Part shown: piece after piece, positions 31,264-41,271 of the stretch
How the letters are laid out: the number at the start of each line of letters is the position of its first letter
Numbering within the stretch: the stretch's first letter is position 1
DNA from: Gemmataceae bacterium
Lineage (GTDB): Bacteria > Planctomycetota > Planctomycetia > Gemmatales > Gemmataceae
Assembly: GCA_025055795.1 (NCBI GenBank)
Contig: JANWVV010000017.1
Coordinates: 1 to 64,000, forward strand
Direction of reading: 5' to 3'
DNA length: 64,000 nucleotides
Position numbers and translations under genes: made by a program
Notes under the pieces: generated by a model
What the model was told of the DNA's origin: nothing
Seen by the model: the letters and a program-made list of their open reading frames with translations, nothing else
Database searches by the model: none

Positions 31264-32244
31264 TTACTGCTGTTTCGGATCCCCTTTGGCATTAGGGATC
31301 GGGCGTCCCATGTGTCGCAGCAGCATTTTCATGTCTTCCCAGGTTTCGCGTTTCATCGTGCCGGATGGATCACGCAGCAGGGCAGCCGGATGGTAGGTAC
31401 ATACCAGCGGGATGCCCCGGAATTCATACATCCGACCACGCAACTTCGTCACTCCTGCAGTTGTCTGTAATAATGCCCGTGCGGCGGTATTACCCAGGGC
31501 CACCAGGTGCTTCGGCCGGACCAGAGTGAATTGCTGTTCAAAATAGGGAAAGCAATTCCGGCATTCCTCGACGGTTGGAGTACGGTTCCCTGGCGGCCGG
31601 CACTTCAAGATGTTGCAAATATACACCTCCTCGCGTTTGAAACCCATTGCCTCGATGATCCGTGTGAGTAGTTGGCCAGCACGGCCCACGAACGGCTCTC
31701 CCATGCGGTCTTCGTCCGCTCCCGGTGCTTCGCCGACAAAGCAGATCTCGGGATCCAATGGGCCGACGCCGAACACCGTTTGTGTACGCGTGGCGTAAAG
31801 CTCCTCACATCGCCGACAACGCGACACCTCCTCGGCCAGTGTAGCAAGCGCGTGGCGACGATCCTCTTTTGTCAAAGATGCTTCAGTGCATGTTTCGCTT
31901 GCAAAAAGACCGCCTTGGGCAATCTGTTCCGCGCTTTGTCTGCCTGCCAAAGAAGCTGGGAGTGGCTGAGTGGCACTGTGTACTTTGCCAACCGTTTGTC
32001 CAGGCGATGCCGCTGCAGGGGGTATTGGGGCAGAGCCACCCGCAAGTTGTTCTGCTGTCCCCGATGCAGCCCGGCCAGCGGTACGCCCGGGGTCTTCTGC
32101 GTTGTTTCGTGAAACCGGGTTTGAGGAATCTTGCTGGGCGGGCAACCAAGAGGGCTGGCGAGGAACAAACAACACCCCCTGGGATCGTAGCGACTCGATG
32201 TGTCGCTGCAATTGCCATCGCCAATCGAAACGGTTTCCTTGCAT
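31264..32244 (-). CDS. Uracil-DNA glycosylase, family 4/5-like
   Basis: [80 protein letters not shown]...[12 protein letters not shown]. Confidence 0.9.
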   Translation of the reverse strand: MQGNRFDWRWQLQRHIESLRSQGVLFVPRQPSWLPAQQDSSNPVSRNNAEDPGRTAGRAASGTAEQLAGGSAPIPPAAASPGQTVGKVHSATQPLPASLAGRQSAEQIAQGGLFASETCTEASLTKEDRRHALATLAEEVSRCRRCEELYATRTQTVFGVGPLDPEICFVGEAPGADEDRMGEPFVGRAGQLLTRIIEAMGFKREEVYICNILKCRPPGNRTPTVEECRNCFPYFEQQFTLVRPKHLVALGNTAARALLQTTAGVTKLRGRMYEFRGIPLVCTYHPAALLRDPSGTMKRETWEDMKMLLRHMGRPIPNAKGDPKQQ

Positions 32245-32567
32245 CACTGCCCTCGTTGTGCTTCCTGTCATTAAGTTATTATATTCTTGAAAAATTCAGT
32301 TTCACATCATGAGTCGGTCATCGACTGTGAACAGTTTCGATATTCTGTTTTGGGTTCAAGCACTCGAGCCTTCCCAACGCCACCAACAGCTTAAACATCA
32401 CACCATACGCTCTCCATATTGATTGAGCCCTTTGATTATCAGATTGAATCGAGGAGATACTGCCCTGGCCGCGGTAATAACGGATTGCTTACAACTAGTT
32501 GCGTCGGTCAAAACCAGTCTGTGGAGGCTGGTTTACGAGTATCGACCATCCTTGCTGAAGTAACATA

Positions 32568-33671
32568 ATGACCATCGCGCCATCTTCCGGGATGTCGTTT
32601 GATTCGGTACCAGCACCAGCTTCTACGCCGGCAGCCTTAGGCTATCGTATGCCGGCTGAGTGGGAACCACACGCGGCCACCTGGCTAGCCTGGCCGATGC
32701 GGGAATCCGATTGGCCCGGCAAACGCCACCTTATCCCCTTCGTATGCGCCGAAATCATCCGCCATCTGACGCGATACGAGGATGTGCATCTAATTGTTCC
32801 TGATACGACGATGGAGACCCAAGCCCGTGATCTACTCCAGCGCGTAGCCGCTGATCTGACCCGTATTCGCTTCTGGCAATTCCCGACCAATCGTTCGTGG
32901 CTGCGTGATTCCGGTCCACTTTATCTGGTCAACAATAGTAACAACAAAGCGATTATCGACTGGCATTTCAACGCCTGGGCCAAATACGACGACTGGGAAG
33001 CGGATGACCAGCTGGCCTGTCTCATCGCTCAACAGCAGCATCTCCCCTGCTGGCAGCCTCAGGTAAACGGCCGACGAGTGGTACTGGAAGGTGGAGCCAT
33101 CGATGTTAACGGTCAGGGCTGGCTTCTGACTACCCAGGAGTGCCTTCTCAGTCCCATACAGGCACGTAACCCCGGTTGGAACCAAGCCGATTACGAACGC
33201 CTCTTTGCCGAATATCTTGGCTGTCAAGAGGTGATCTGGCTGGGTCAGGGAATTGTCGGGGATGATACCCATGGTCACGTAGACGACCTGGCTCGTTTTG
33301 TGGCCCCTCGCACGGTTGTAACCGTGATCGAAACCAATCCGCAGGATGAGAATTATCGTCCCTTGCGGGAAAATCTGGAACGACTGCGTGCTTGGCGTAG
33401 TAGTTCGGGCCAGAGGCTTGAAGTCGTGACTCTTCCCATGCCTCGTCCCCTGTATTACGAGGGCATCCGCTTACCTGCCAGCTATGCCAATTTTTACCTG
33501 GCCAACGGTCTGGTTCTGGTACCAACGTTCAACGACCCTGCCGATCGGCGTGCCTTGGGTATCTTGGCTGAGCTGTTCCCTGACCGTGAAGTAGTCGGCA
33601 TTCACGCTGTCGACCTGGTGTGGGGCCTGGGCACTTTGCACTGTATGACCCAACAGGAACCCTGTTCTTGA
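32568..33671 (+). CDS. aguA: Agmatine deiminase family (PAD-like) protein
   Basis: MPAEWEPHAATWLAWP...FPTNRSWLRDSGPLYL...VLEGGAIDVNGQGWLLTTQECLL...DDTHGHVDDLARF...SYANFYLANGLVLVPTFNDP. Confidence 0.92.
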   Translation: MTIAPSSGMSFDSVPAPASTPAALGYRMPAEWEPHAATWLAWPMRESDWPGKRHLIPFVCAEIIRHLTRYEDVHLIVPDTTMETQARDLLQRVAADLTRIRFWQFPTNRSWLRDSGPLYLVNNSNNKAIIDWHFNAWAKYDDWEADDQLACLIAQQQHLPCWQPQVNGRRVVLEGGAIDVNGQGWLLTTQECLLSPIQARNPGWNQADYERLFAEYLGCQEVIWLGQGIVGDDTHGHVDDLARFVAPRTVVTVIETNPQDENYRPLRENLERLRAWRSSSGQRLEVVTLPMPRPLYYEGIRLPASYANFYLANGLVLVPTFNDPADRRALGILAELFPDREVVGIHAVDLVWGLGTLHCMTQQEPCS

Positions 33672-33745
33672 AAACACAGAATAGCCTGCGGTCCAGCATA
33701 CCGAACGTTCCTACTTCGCAGTGCAAATCCAACAGATACAGCATG

Positions 33746-35020
33746 TCACTCACCAGGCTTATACGCGGGTTCCTGTCGGCTTTCGTAGCTAGGAGGCAAC
33801 CACGCGACCAAAGCAAGCCCTACCCCCGTCAGAATTGTGGTGCTCAAACTTAATAGCAGACTGTAACCATGCCAGACGCTAAAGGCCTCTTGGGCACTCC
33901 GGGCTACTTCTGGGTCCGGGGAAAAACGAGCTGCCCGCAATTCACTGACGTAATCGGATATAGGCCAGCCGATAAGCACGCCCCCCGCGGCCAGTCCCAA
34001 CACTAAGACACGCCAACGATGAAGATGACCATGAAACCACCAGCTTAATGCTGTTAGCAACGCTCCAGTGGCACATACCCCTTGTAAAGCATAATAGCGA
34101 GGAAAAATGGGGCCAACGGCACAGCCCGCCAAGGCACTGGCCAAAGCTTTGCGGCGTGATTCGGAAGCCTCTGGTGGTAACAACGGTTCATTAGCCGTCC
34201 GGTCAGAGGGGGCAGAGGCCACTACCTGCTCAAACGAGCGAAATATCGCCGGAGCCGCTAAAAAATTAAAAAAGGAACCTGCGCCGAACCACACACCGAT
34301 AGCTAAAACGTGGATCACTCGTAGCAACGGTTGCCGCATCCTTGATTCTCCAAGGCGATTCTCATGTCCGTGCCAAAGCCGTAACAGATTACTGCGGTGC
34401 TTGACCAATACTAGGAGACTGCCACTCAGCAGATAGATAGTGAGCGGCCACTGGGGGGATGCCCACGGCTGCTTGCAAGTACTTAGGTGGTACATCGTCA
34501 AGGCACAGGCAGCCGTTAGGGAGGCCAACGACACATACCGGCTGGCAAGGACAATCAGTCCCCAAAGGGTAAATGCGACCAACGTGGCCTCGGGTGCCAG
34601 CACTAGTAAGGTTCCAGCACCGGTAGCAATCCCCTTTCCCCCTCGGAATCCCAGATATATCGGAAAAAGGTGCCCTAGAAATGCCGCGGCCGCTGCTCCT
34701 ACACTAAGCAAATTCGTCCACAACGGATCCAGACCATCCTCTGGACCACACGCCCAAAGGTAGAAAGGCACGATGACCAAAGGCGGCAGCATCCCCTTGC
34801 CAAAATCAACTATGAAGATGGCTATACCATAGGGCCAACCGAGCACGCGGCCAACGTTCGTAGCACCGATATTACCACTGCCCGCGTTAAACAGATTGAC
34901 ACCACGGGCCAAACCCAGCAAATAACCAAAAGGAATGGCCCCGATCAAATAAGAAGCCCCGATCAAACCGATACTCACAGCAAGGCAAACCATACAAACA
35001 AGTGACTTTGATTTTGACAA
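33746..35020 (-). CDS. plsY: PlsY-type glycerol-3-phosphate acyltransferase fused to C-terminal DUF4149-like membrane domain
   Basis: SYLIGAIPFGYLLGLARGVNLFNAGSGNIGATNVGRVLG...HLFPIYLGFRGGKGIATGAG; after about residue 225, LLRVIHVLAIGVWFGAGSFFNFLAAPAIF... Confidence 0.88.
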   Translation of the reverse strand: MSKSKSLVCMVCLAVSIGLIGASYLIGAIPFGYLLGLARGVNLFNAGSGNIGATNVGRVLGWPYGIAIFIVDFGKGMLPPLVIVPFYLWACGPEDGLDPLWTNLLSVGAAAAAFLGHLFPIYLGFRGGKGIATGAGTLLVLAPEATLVAFTLWGLIVLASRYVSLASLTAACALTMYHLSTCKQPWASPQWPLTIYLLSGSLLVLVKHRSNLLRLWHGHENRLGESRMRQPLLRVIHVLAIGVWFGAGSFFNFLAAPAIFRSFEQVVASAPSDRTANEPLLPPEASESRRKALASALAGCAVGPIFPRYYALQGVCATGALLTALSWWFHGHLHRWRVLVLGLAAGGVLIGWPISDYVSELRAARFSPDPEVARSAQEAFSVWHGYSLLLSLSTTILTGVGLALVAWLPPSYESRQEPAYKPGE

Positions 35021-35075
35021 GATATCTTTGGTTATCTTTACACAAAGTATTGTACCTGCTAGTTAGATGGATAAA

Positions 35076-36242
35076 CTAAGCTGCTGACTTGTGACGGCAA
35101 ACCTCTTGGAACACGTTCATTAATGCCTCATAGTGCCGGTCGAAATTCCACTCCATACCACGGCGACGGGCAGCCATGGCGGCCTCACGTCGATAAACAG
35201 GATCGCACATCCGCTGGATGGCCTGACTAAGAGCTAGGGTATTGTGGGGATCATCAATAATCAGGCCTTCAGCAGGCGGATGTAGCAACTCCGCCGCACC
35301 ATTATAGCGAGTCGTTATGACCGGCAAGCCGCAGGTTAGTGCCTCAAGCACGACCAAAGAACATGGATCGTAGAAAGTGGGATGCACTAGAAAGTCGGCA
35401 GCAAAAAAGTAATCACGTGGCTCCTTTTGGTGACCAAGAAAATGCACACGATCATCAAGACCAAGACGCCACGCTAGTCGCCGGTAACGTTGATATCGTG
35501 GATTCCCAATCACAAGCAAATGCAAAGAGGGCACAGTCACGTAGTAGAGTGCTCGCAAAAGGGGGGCTAGGCCCTTTAGACGATAATTCATCGCGACAAA
35601 TAAAGCGACCGGAGCATCAGAAGCGATGCCGAGCCGCCGGCGAACTTCATCACGCAGCCTGAACCGATCCTCAGCCGAAAAACGCGAACTGTCTATTGCA
35701 CTGTGAACGACTCGAACACGCTCACTCGAAATACCATAATACGTTTCAAAGTGACGTCGTACCAAGTGACTATTAACAATTATCATCGGATTATATGTAC
35801 TACAATATTGCTTGTGTTCAAGCATTCGAAATGACCAAAAAGCAGGGTCAAGACGCTTACCCAATTTAGCGAAAAATCGCAATACTGGTGAGCGGTACTT
35901 TAATAGATTATGGTCAGCACAAGCCAAATGAAGACCGCCTTGAGGATAAAGGATATCCTGCCCCCATGTCTTATCAAATCCGATACTGATATCGTGAGGT
36001 ATATATCTGAGAAGCTGTAGACAACCATAGGCAAACCGCCATGGACGGAGTAGCCGCGGTGTGGGCCGACTAACGACGCGATGGCAGTGCACACCTGTTG
36101 GAAGCGAGCGATCCCATTGACTAGCAATAAGATGTACTAAATGATTATCCTTGATAAGTCTATTTATTAGATCATAAATATACTTCTCGGCGCCGCCACG
36201 TGTTGGTAGTAGATACTCATAACATAAAATAATCCGCATCAT
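35076..36242 (-). CDS. Glycosyltransferase family 4 (LPS core type)
   Basis: YLLPTRGGAEKYIYDLINRL...ALFVAMNYRLKGLAPLLRAL...DFLVHPTFYDPCSLVVLEALTCGLPVITTRYNGAAELL. Confidence 0.9.
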   Translation of the reverse strand: MMRIILCYEYLLPTRGGAEKYIYDLINRLIKDNHLVHLIASQWDRSLPTGVHCHRVVSRPTPRLLRPWRFAYGCLQLLRYIPHDISIGFDKTWGQDILYPQGGLHLACADHNLLKYRSPVLRFFAKLGKRLDPAFWSFRMLEHKQYCSTYNPMIIVNSHLVRRHFETYYGISSERVRVVHSAIDSSRFSAEDRFRLRDEVRRRLGIASDAPVALFVAMNYRLKGLAPLLRALYYVTVPSLHLLVIGNPRYQRYRRLAWRLGLDDRVHFLGHQKEPRDYFFAADFLVHPTFYDPCSLVVLEALTCGLPVITTRYNGAAELLHPPAEGLIIDDPHNTLALSQAIQRMCDPVYRREAAMAARRRGMEWNFDRHYEALMNVFQEVCRHKSAA

Positions 36243-37156
36243 TTTGCTCCTGCACGTTTAGCATGTCTCCTATAAAAGTATATTTTAAATTTTATTAGTA
36301 CTTTCAGAAATAGCAATGCAAGTTTACTAATATTTAATTTCCAATAATACAATCTAAAAATAAATTGGCGATCTTCATTATTAATACCATCAATATATAA
36401 CGAGAATAACAGCTGAGATAAGTCCTTTACCAACCAATAAAAGTATAATAACCTATGCCTACGCAAGCGATGTAAATCTATAAGATAGATATTACCTTCA
36501 AATTCTGGTATTGGATTATATATATCATCCAGCTTGATATATAAATGACACAGATAAAGATCTTTATGAAATATCCTTTTTTGATGCAATGCTGCAATCA
36601 CATTGACTAACTCAATGAGTAACCGTCTCTTCCATTCGCTGTAAGAGGATGGCGAATGATATTGCATTGCTTGAGGAATAGCTTCATGTAGTGGTACCAT
36701 ATCCTGTAATTCTTCTACGGCCAAAAAACTACGCAACCGCAGACCAGGACCAACCCACTGACCGGCGGCGACTGGACGAGGTACTTTCCATCCGTTTTGT
36801 AATGCCCACTGCAGTCGATTCCACTCATGCAAACCCGGTGACCATATCTTATGAGGAAACAAAAAAGCTAGTAGGCGTATGTACCAAGGAAATGTATAAT
36901 ACCGTTTGAGAAATACAGATAGCACATTGTCATTATAAAAATAAAGACGACGACCTATTGTACGACCCTGTTTTGAATGAAAGCGATCGGTAACTTGTTG
37001 ATGGAAAATATGTTTCTCCCAGTCGATACCAGCAAAGGCAGGCCAGTCTCCTTTGAATGCGACAATCATGCACCGCCGTCTTAGCAGATTAAGACGATTA
37101 AATAAACATTTTATATTTTGATAAATATCTAGTAACATTGTCATAATGATTACCAT
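36239..37156 (-). CDS. LPS kinase (WaaP/InaA-like) family protein
   Basis: LIELVNVIAALHQKRIFHKDLYLCHLYIKLDD...IYLIDLHRLRRHRLLYFYWLVKDLSQLLFS: HKDLYxxH catalytic motif and IDLHR metal-binding motif. 4-bp overlap with the upstream gene of the operon. Confidence 0.85.
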   Translation of the reverse strand: MVIIMTMLLDIYQNIKCLFNRLNLLRRRCMIVAFKGDWPAFAGIDWEKHIFHQQVTDRFHSKQGRTIGRRLYFYNDNVLSVFLKRYYTFPWYIRLLAFLFPHKIWSPGLHEWNRLQWALQNGWKVPRPVAAGQWVGPGLRLRSFLAVEELQDMVPLHEAIPQAMQYHSPSSYSEWKRRLLIELVNVIAALHQKRIFHKDLYLCHLYIKLDDIYNPIPEFEGNIYLIDLHRLRRHRLLYFYWLVKDLSQLLFSLYIDGINNEDRQFIFRLYYWKLNISKLALLFLKVLIKFKIYFYRRHAKRAGAK

Positions 37157-37164
37157 AGGACAAA

Positions 37165-38658
37165 TTAATTCTGGGAATTTGAATTACAATATTGATTTCT
37201 GGTAGTATACCCATCAATAATAAACTTATGAAAATCAATAGGATAAAATTGTAATATATGATACAGATTATTGTGCATAACTGTTCCTGTCATTCTATGT
37301 ATGACTTTAATAGCATCAATTTTTTTTATACTAATAATACCATTGTATGTACCAAAAACGTCATGAAGTTTTGTACATCTAACTATACATGATGCATTAT
37401 GAAGACATTTTAAAAAATATCCTATTAAAAAATAGTTATCTGCCGTAGTAGGTATCCATGGCCGCATATAGGGAGTGCTTAAGAAAAACCATTCGACTGT
37501 TCGCTTAGTAATCCTTCTGTGCCCGAATGCTAAAAGACGTGGTGCGGGGACATTAAAACGCCGTAAATGCATCAGAATTCGTGCATATTGCATGTCGGGT
37601 GTGATCTTAGCGCGATTGCTTAATAATCTCCAAACGCATGCGATGCTGAATCTATATCGTCCACGCAATAGACATGCGAGGTCGTTGCTAGGAGTAATCC
37701 ATTCCGTTTCACCAGGCGGTTCACCATAAATTGGGGGTGATGCTGGAGGAGCCGGCCACCAGCGTAAAGCCTCGTCTGTCACGCAAACGGCTTGCTCATC
37801 AAGCCAATAAATGTGTGATGGTATGTGTACAATGGATAGCTGCTGTCGTGCTGTGCGTGGTGACTCGGGACGATCGGCCAGCCTTACGATCTTTCGAGCT
37901 ATTGACGCCAGAGAAGGACGCTTATGGACGGGAAGTGACTGAAGATATGGGTTGAGAACATGATATAATACTCTATATCGTTCGCGCCAGCTTACAAGAT
38001 TAAATGGAACAGATATATGTAATTTTATTAATACTCTTAAATAGTCACTGAGTGTAATCTGACGCTTGACAACGCATGAAGCCCAGTCGAAAAAAATCAA
38101 TTTGTTATTATGTCGACTAATGTAAACATGTTTAAGAACTATTGATGCAGCAAACCCAGCCTGCAATATGCGTGATAATGAATTTGCAAATTCATTTAAA
38201 ACTCCTGAGCGCTTCTCGTATTCCTGCCTTTGCAAAAAGTAAATCGACTCAATAACATCATCTTCTTCGGCTAGCAACAAAAAGGCCTCATTGCGTCTAT
38301 TTTCGCCATATACTAGCCATTCAGCAATATTGTTTGTAATTTTGGACAACCCGAACAGAATGCATCCTTCATGTGCCGCACTAGATAAGGGCCGTTGATT
38401 ATGTAACCAGTTCCATACTCGTTCCTTAAATGCAATACAGTGCTGTTTTTTTAAGTATGCCCAACCGACAGAAGGTATATATACCTTCCGCACATGTCGG
38501 CTAGGATGTCCATTAACTATCACACCTGGTAAACGTAAATAATCGTCAGGTGTATTCAGATTAGCAGACCTTAGCAGAGAGGCAACACGCGGGTTAATCA
38601 CTATCCATCCGCCATCTGCTCGATTCTTAACAGATTCACAATCCATATCATATATCAT
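37165..38658 (-). CDS. Divergent LPS-kinase-like protein, possibly two tandem degenerate kinase-like domains
   Basis: ASIVLKHVYISRHNNKLIFFDWASCVVKRQITLSDYLRVLIKL resembles a kinase catalytic/metal segment. The second half (GRYRFSIACVWRLLSNR...HLRRFNVPAPRLLAFGHRR) resembles an N-lobe. Confidence 0.5.
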   Translation of the reverse strand: MIYDMDCESVKNRADGGWIVINPRVASLLRSANLNTPDDYLRLPGVIVNGHPSRHVRKVYIPSVGWAYLKKQHCIAFKERVWNWLHNQRPLSSAAHEGCILFGLSKITNNIAEWLVYGENRRNEAFLLLAEEDDVIESIYFLQRQEYEKRSGVLNEFANSLSRILQAGFAASIVLKHVYISRHNNKLIFFDWASCVVKRQITLSDYLRVLIKLHISVPFNLVSWRERYRVLYHVLNPYLQSLPVHKRPSLASIARKIVRLADRPESPRTARQQLSIVHIPSHIYWLDEQAVCVTDEALRWWPAPPASPPIYGEPPGETEWITPSNDLACLLRGRYRFSIACVWRLLSNRAKITPDMQYARILMHLRRFNVPAPRLLAFGHRRITKRTVEWFFLSTPYMRPWIPTTADNYFLIGYFLKCLHNASCIVRCTKLHDVFGTYNGIISIKKIDAIKVIHRMTGTVMHNNLYHILQFYPIDFHKFIIDGYTTRNQYCNSNSQN

Positions 38659-38673
38659 ATTTATATATCATAT

Positions 38674-39744
38674 TTATTTAAGTAATTTTAATATTGCATC
38701 AAAAACTTGATCTGGCTTAAGATCATGCATGCAACGATGATGATAATTAACACATTCACGCCGTTGGCAAGGACCACATTCATATTTCACTTGCAACTTT
38801 ATTTCCTTATCATAAAAGGTATCGGTCCAGGAGATATGGGTTGGACCAAATAATGCGACAACGGGTCTCCCTAACGCGGCTGCAATGTGCCGTGGACCAC
38901 TATCTGTAGTAACCAAAACACTGGCACGTCGTAAAAGGGCTTTCGTCAGATTTAGCGATGGTGGTGATAATTCATTCATATAATATATATGATTACTACG
39001 ACTAGCCTCAACAATCGAACATGCTATGTGTAATTCGTTTGGTCCATGTAAAATAATTACAGCTGCGTCGATGTTTTGTACAATTCTGCGCGCTAGAAGT
39101 GCGAAATGTGATACTGGCCACATCTTAGCCTGACCGAATGCCGCGGCAGGATGGAACATGATCGTATATTTGTAGCTATGCAGTTTTTTTTGTCTCCAGA
39201 AATTATCAACCTTTTCTTCATATTTCTTTTGCGTAAAGAGTTGCATCTGTATTCCCGGATCTGCTGCTCCTGCTGCAATTGCAAGTCGATTATAATCAAG
39301 TATTATTGGTAACGGTACTAGGTGGCTATTATAGCGATAATGATATAATTTTTGATGTAAATACATAGACCTATAATAACGCACAAATCCAATAATATGT
39401 TTACTATTGGACAGATATGCTATAATTGCTGCACGGAGAGAATTAGGAAACAATATGGCTATATCTATTTTGTGGTATGTCAATTTATTAATAGTCGAAA
39501 ATAATCCATTTTTGCCTATAAATGTTTTACTATAAGTTATTATTTCATCGAACCATGAGGTTCCTGAATAAAGATCATATACTATATGTGGCTGACCAAT
39601 ACCAATTATGTATGCATAAGGATATGAATAACGAATAGACCTTATCGCCGGCGTTGCCATAACAGCATCGCCTACCCAATTAGGCAATATTATGGCAATA
39701 GTTTTGTATTTACCGGTTGGTCGTATGGACCATTCACATTGCAT
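38674..39744 (-). CDS. waaF: Lipopolysaccharide heptosyltransferase (GT9)
   Basis: IAIILPNWVGDAVMATPAIRSIRYSYPYAYIIGIG...HPAAAFGQAKMWPVSHFALLARRI...VTTDSGPRHIAAALGRPVVALFGPTHISWTDTF. Confidence 0.92.
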   Translation of the reverse strand: MQCEWSIRPTGKYKTIAIILPNWVGDAVMATPAIRSIRYSYPYAYIIGIGQPHIVYDLYSGTSWFDEIITYSKTFIGKNGLFSTINKLTYHKIDIAILFPNSLRAAIIAYLSNSKHIIGFVRYYRSMYLHQKLYHYRYNSHLVPLPIILDYNRLAIAAGAADPGIQMQLFTQKKYEEKVDNFWRQKKLHSYKYTIMFHPAAAFGQAKMWPVSHFALLARRIVQNIDAAVIILHGPNELHIACSIVEASRSNHIYYMNELSPPSLNLTKALLRRASVLVTTDSGPRHIAAALGRPVVALFGPTHISWTDTFYDKEIKLQVKYECGPCQRRECVNYHHRCMHDLKPDQVFDAILKLLK

Positions 39745-39745
39745 A

Positions 39746-41230
39746 TCAGGCTGCCTTCGCGCGATGGATTATATTTGTACTTGAATATCCATTGTGATAA
39801 TTGGCTATATAGATTCGACCACCATAGCTCTCTACATAATCAGCTCCTACTATTTCATCTTTTCGATAATCTCCACCCTTTACTAATACATCAGGCTTGA
39901 TTTGTTGGATCAACTTCATCGGTGTCGGCTCATCAAATATCACGATGTAGTCTACTGATTGTATTGCTGCTAAGACAGTGACGCGCGCATGCACTGGATT
40001 TAATGGCCGCCCAGCACCTTTAAGCAACCGTACGCTTGCATCGTCGTTGAGACCTACCACCAAGCAGTCTGCTTGCTGTCGTGCTTCGGCTAGGTAGCGT
40101 ACATGTCCAGCATGAAGTATGTCGAAGCAGCCATTGGTAAACGCGATACGTTCTCCACGCATGCGACGTTGTTGAAGTATGGGGAGCAAAGCGTCTAATG
40201 TCATTATTTTATCAGGACTATGATAATGTGCCGCATGCAAATTTTGGAGAATATCTGACAGGATCTCTGTTCTTGAAATAGGGGCAGCTCCAATCCGTTC
40301 TACTTCTAGGCCACCTGCAATATTGGCTAATTGTATTGCAGTCTCGAAGCTTGCCTTTAATGCTAGTGCCATGCCGAGCGAAGCCATCACCATATCACCC
40401 GCACCGGTGATGTCATAGACTTGTCTGGGACGTGTTGAAAAATGCAACGTTCGTCCATCGCGGTGTGCAAAAACAATCCCATCTTTGTCCAGAGTTACAA
40501 TACTAGCTTCCAGGTTATAATTCTGCCACAATTTTACAGCCGCCGCAATTGCATCATCAATTGTGCTTATACGATGCCCGGTTGCCAAACCCGCTTCATG
40601 TCGATTAGGCGTCAATGCTGTGCATCCATGATACTTCGAATAATCTCCTCCTCTAGTTGGATCTGCAATGACTATTTTACTTAATCTATGTGCATGACAT
40701 ATTACATATTGTAACAGTTCATGTGTACATGTACCTTTATTATAATCACTAATCAAGATGATATCAGATTTCTCGATCTGTTCAGATGCATATGTTTGCA
40801 ATTGCTTTTCTATATATGTGTCGATAGGGTGGCATTCTTCATAGTCGACACGAAGCATTTGTTGCGGATGACGTGTTTGTGCTCGACCTATATAACGTTC
40901 TTTAAGCGTGGTAGGTCGTGACGGATCGTTTAGTACAGCGGTAGCTTCGATCCCCTTTTGCTCAAGTAATTTCAACACGCGTTCGCCTACTTCATCCTGC
41001 CCGATTACGCCTATCAGGTGAGTCTGTACATCAAGGGCCTGTAGCATCGAGGCAACGCTGCCAGCGCCTCCGAGGCGTTCCTCCTTATAATCGGCGCGTA
41101 ATAGGATTACCGGTGCCTCTTGGCTGATGCGTTCGGCATTGCCCCATATGTATCGATCGAGCATTATGTCACCGATCACCAATATGTTTGGTCTTCTGGG
41201 ATTTTGTAATAGTGTGATCAATTCATTCAT
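39746..41230 (-). CDS. hldE: Bifunctional D-glycero-beta-D-manno-heptose-7-phosphate kinase / 1-phosphate adenylyltransferase
   Basis: ILVIGDIMLDRYIWGNAERISQEAPVILLRADYKEERLGGAGSVASML...ITGAGDMVMASLGMAL...FTNGCFDILHAGHVRYLAEARQQADCLVVGLNDDASVRLLKG. Confidence 0.95.
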   Translation of the reverse strand: MNELITLLQNPRRPNILVIGDIMLDRYIWGNAERISQEAPVILLRADYKEERLGGAGSVASMLQALDVQTHLIGVIGQDEVGERVLKLLEQKGIEATAVLNDPSRPTTLKERYIGRAQTRHPQQMLRVDYEECHPIDTYIEKQLQTYASEQIEKSDIILISDYNKGTCTHELLQYVICHAHRLSKIVIADPTRGGDYSKYHGCTALTPNRHEAGLATGHRISTIDDAIAAAVKLWQNYNLEASIVTLDKDGIVFAHRDGRTLHFSTRPRQVYDITGAGDMVMASLGMALALKASFETAIQLANIAGGLEVERIGAAPISRTEILSDILQNLHAAHYHSPDKIMTLDALLPILQQRRMRGERIAFTNGCFDILHAGHVRYLAEARQQADCLVVGLNDDASVRLLKGAGRPLNPVHARVTVLAAIQSVDYIVIFDEPTPMKLIQQIKPDVLVKGGDYRKDEIVGADYVESYGGRIYIANYHNGYSSTNIIHRAKAA

Positions 41231-41271
41231 TGTCTAATCCACCAATAATCTTTAAATTTATTATCACCAAT

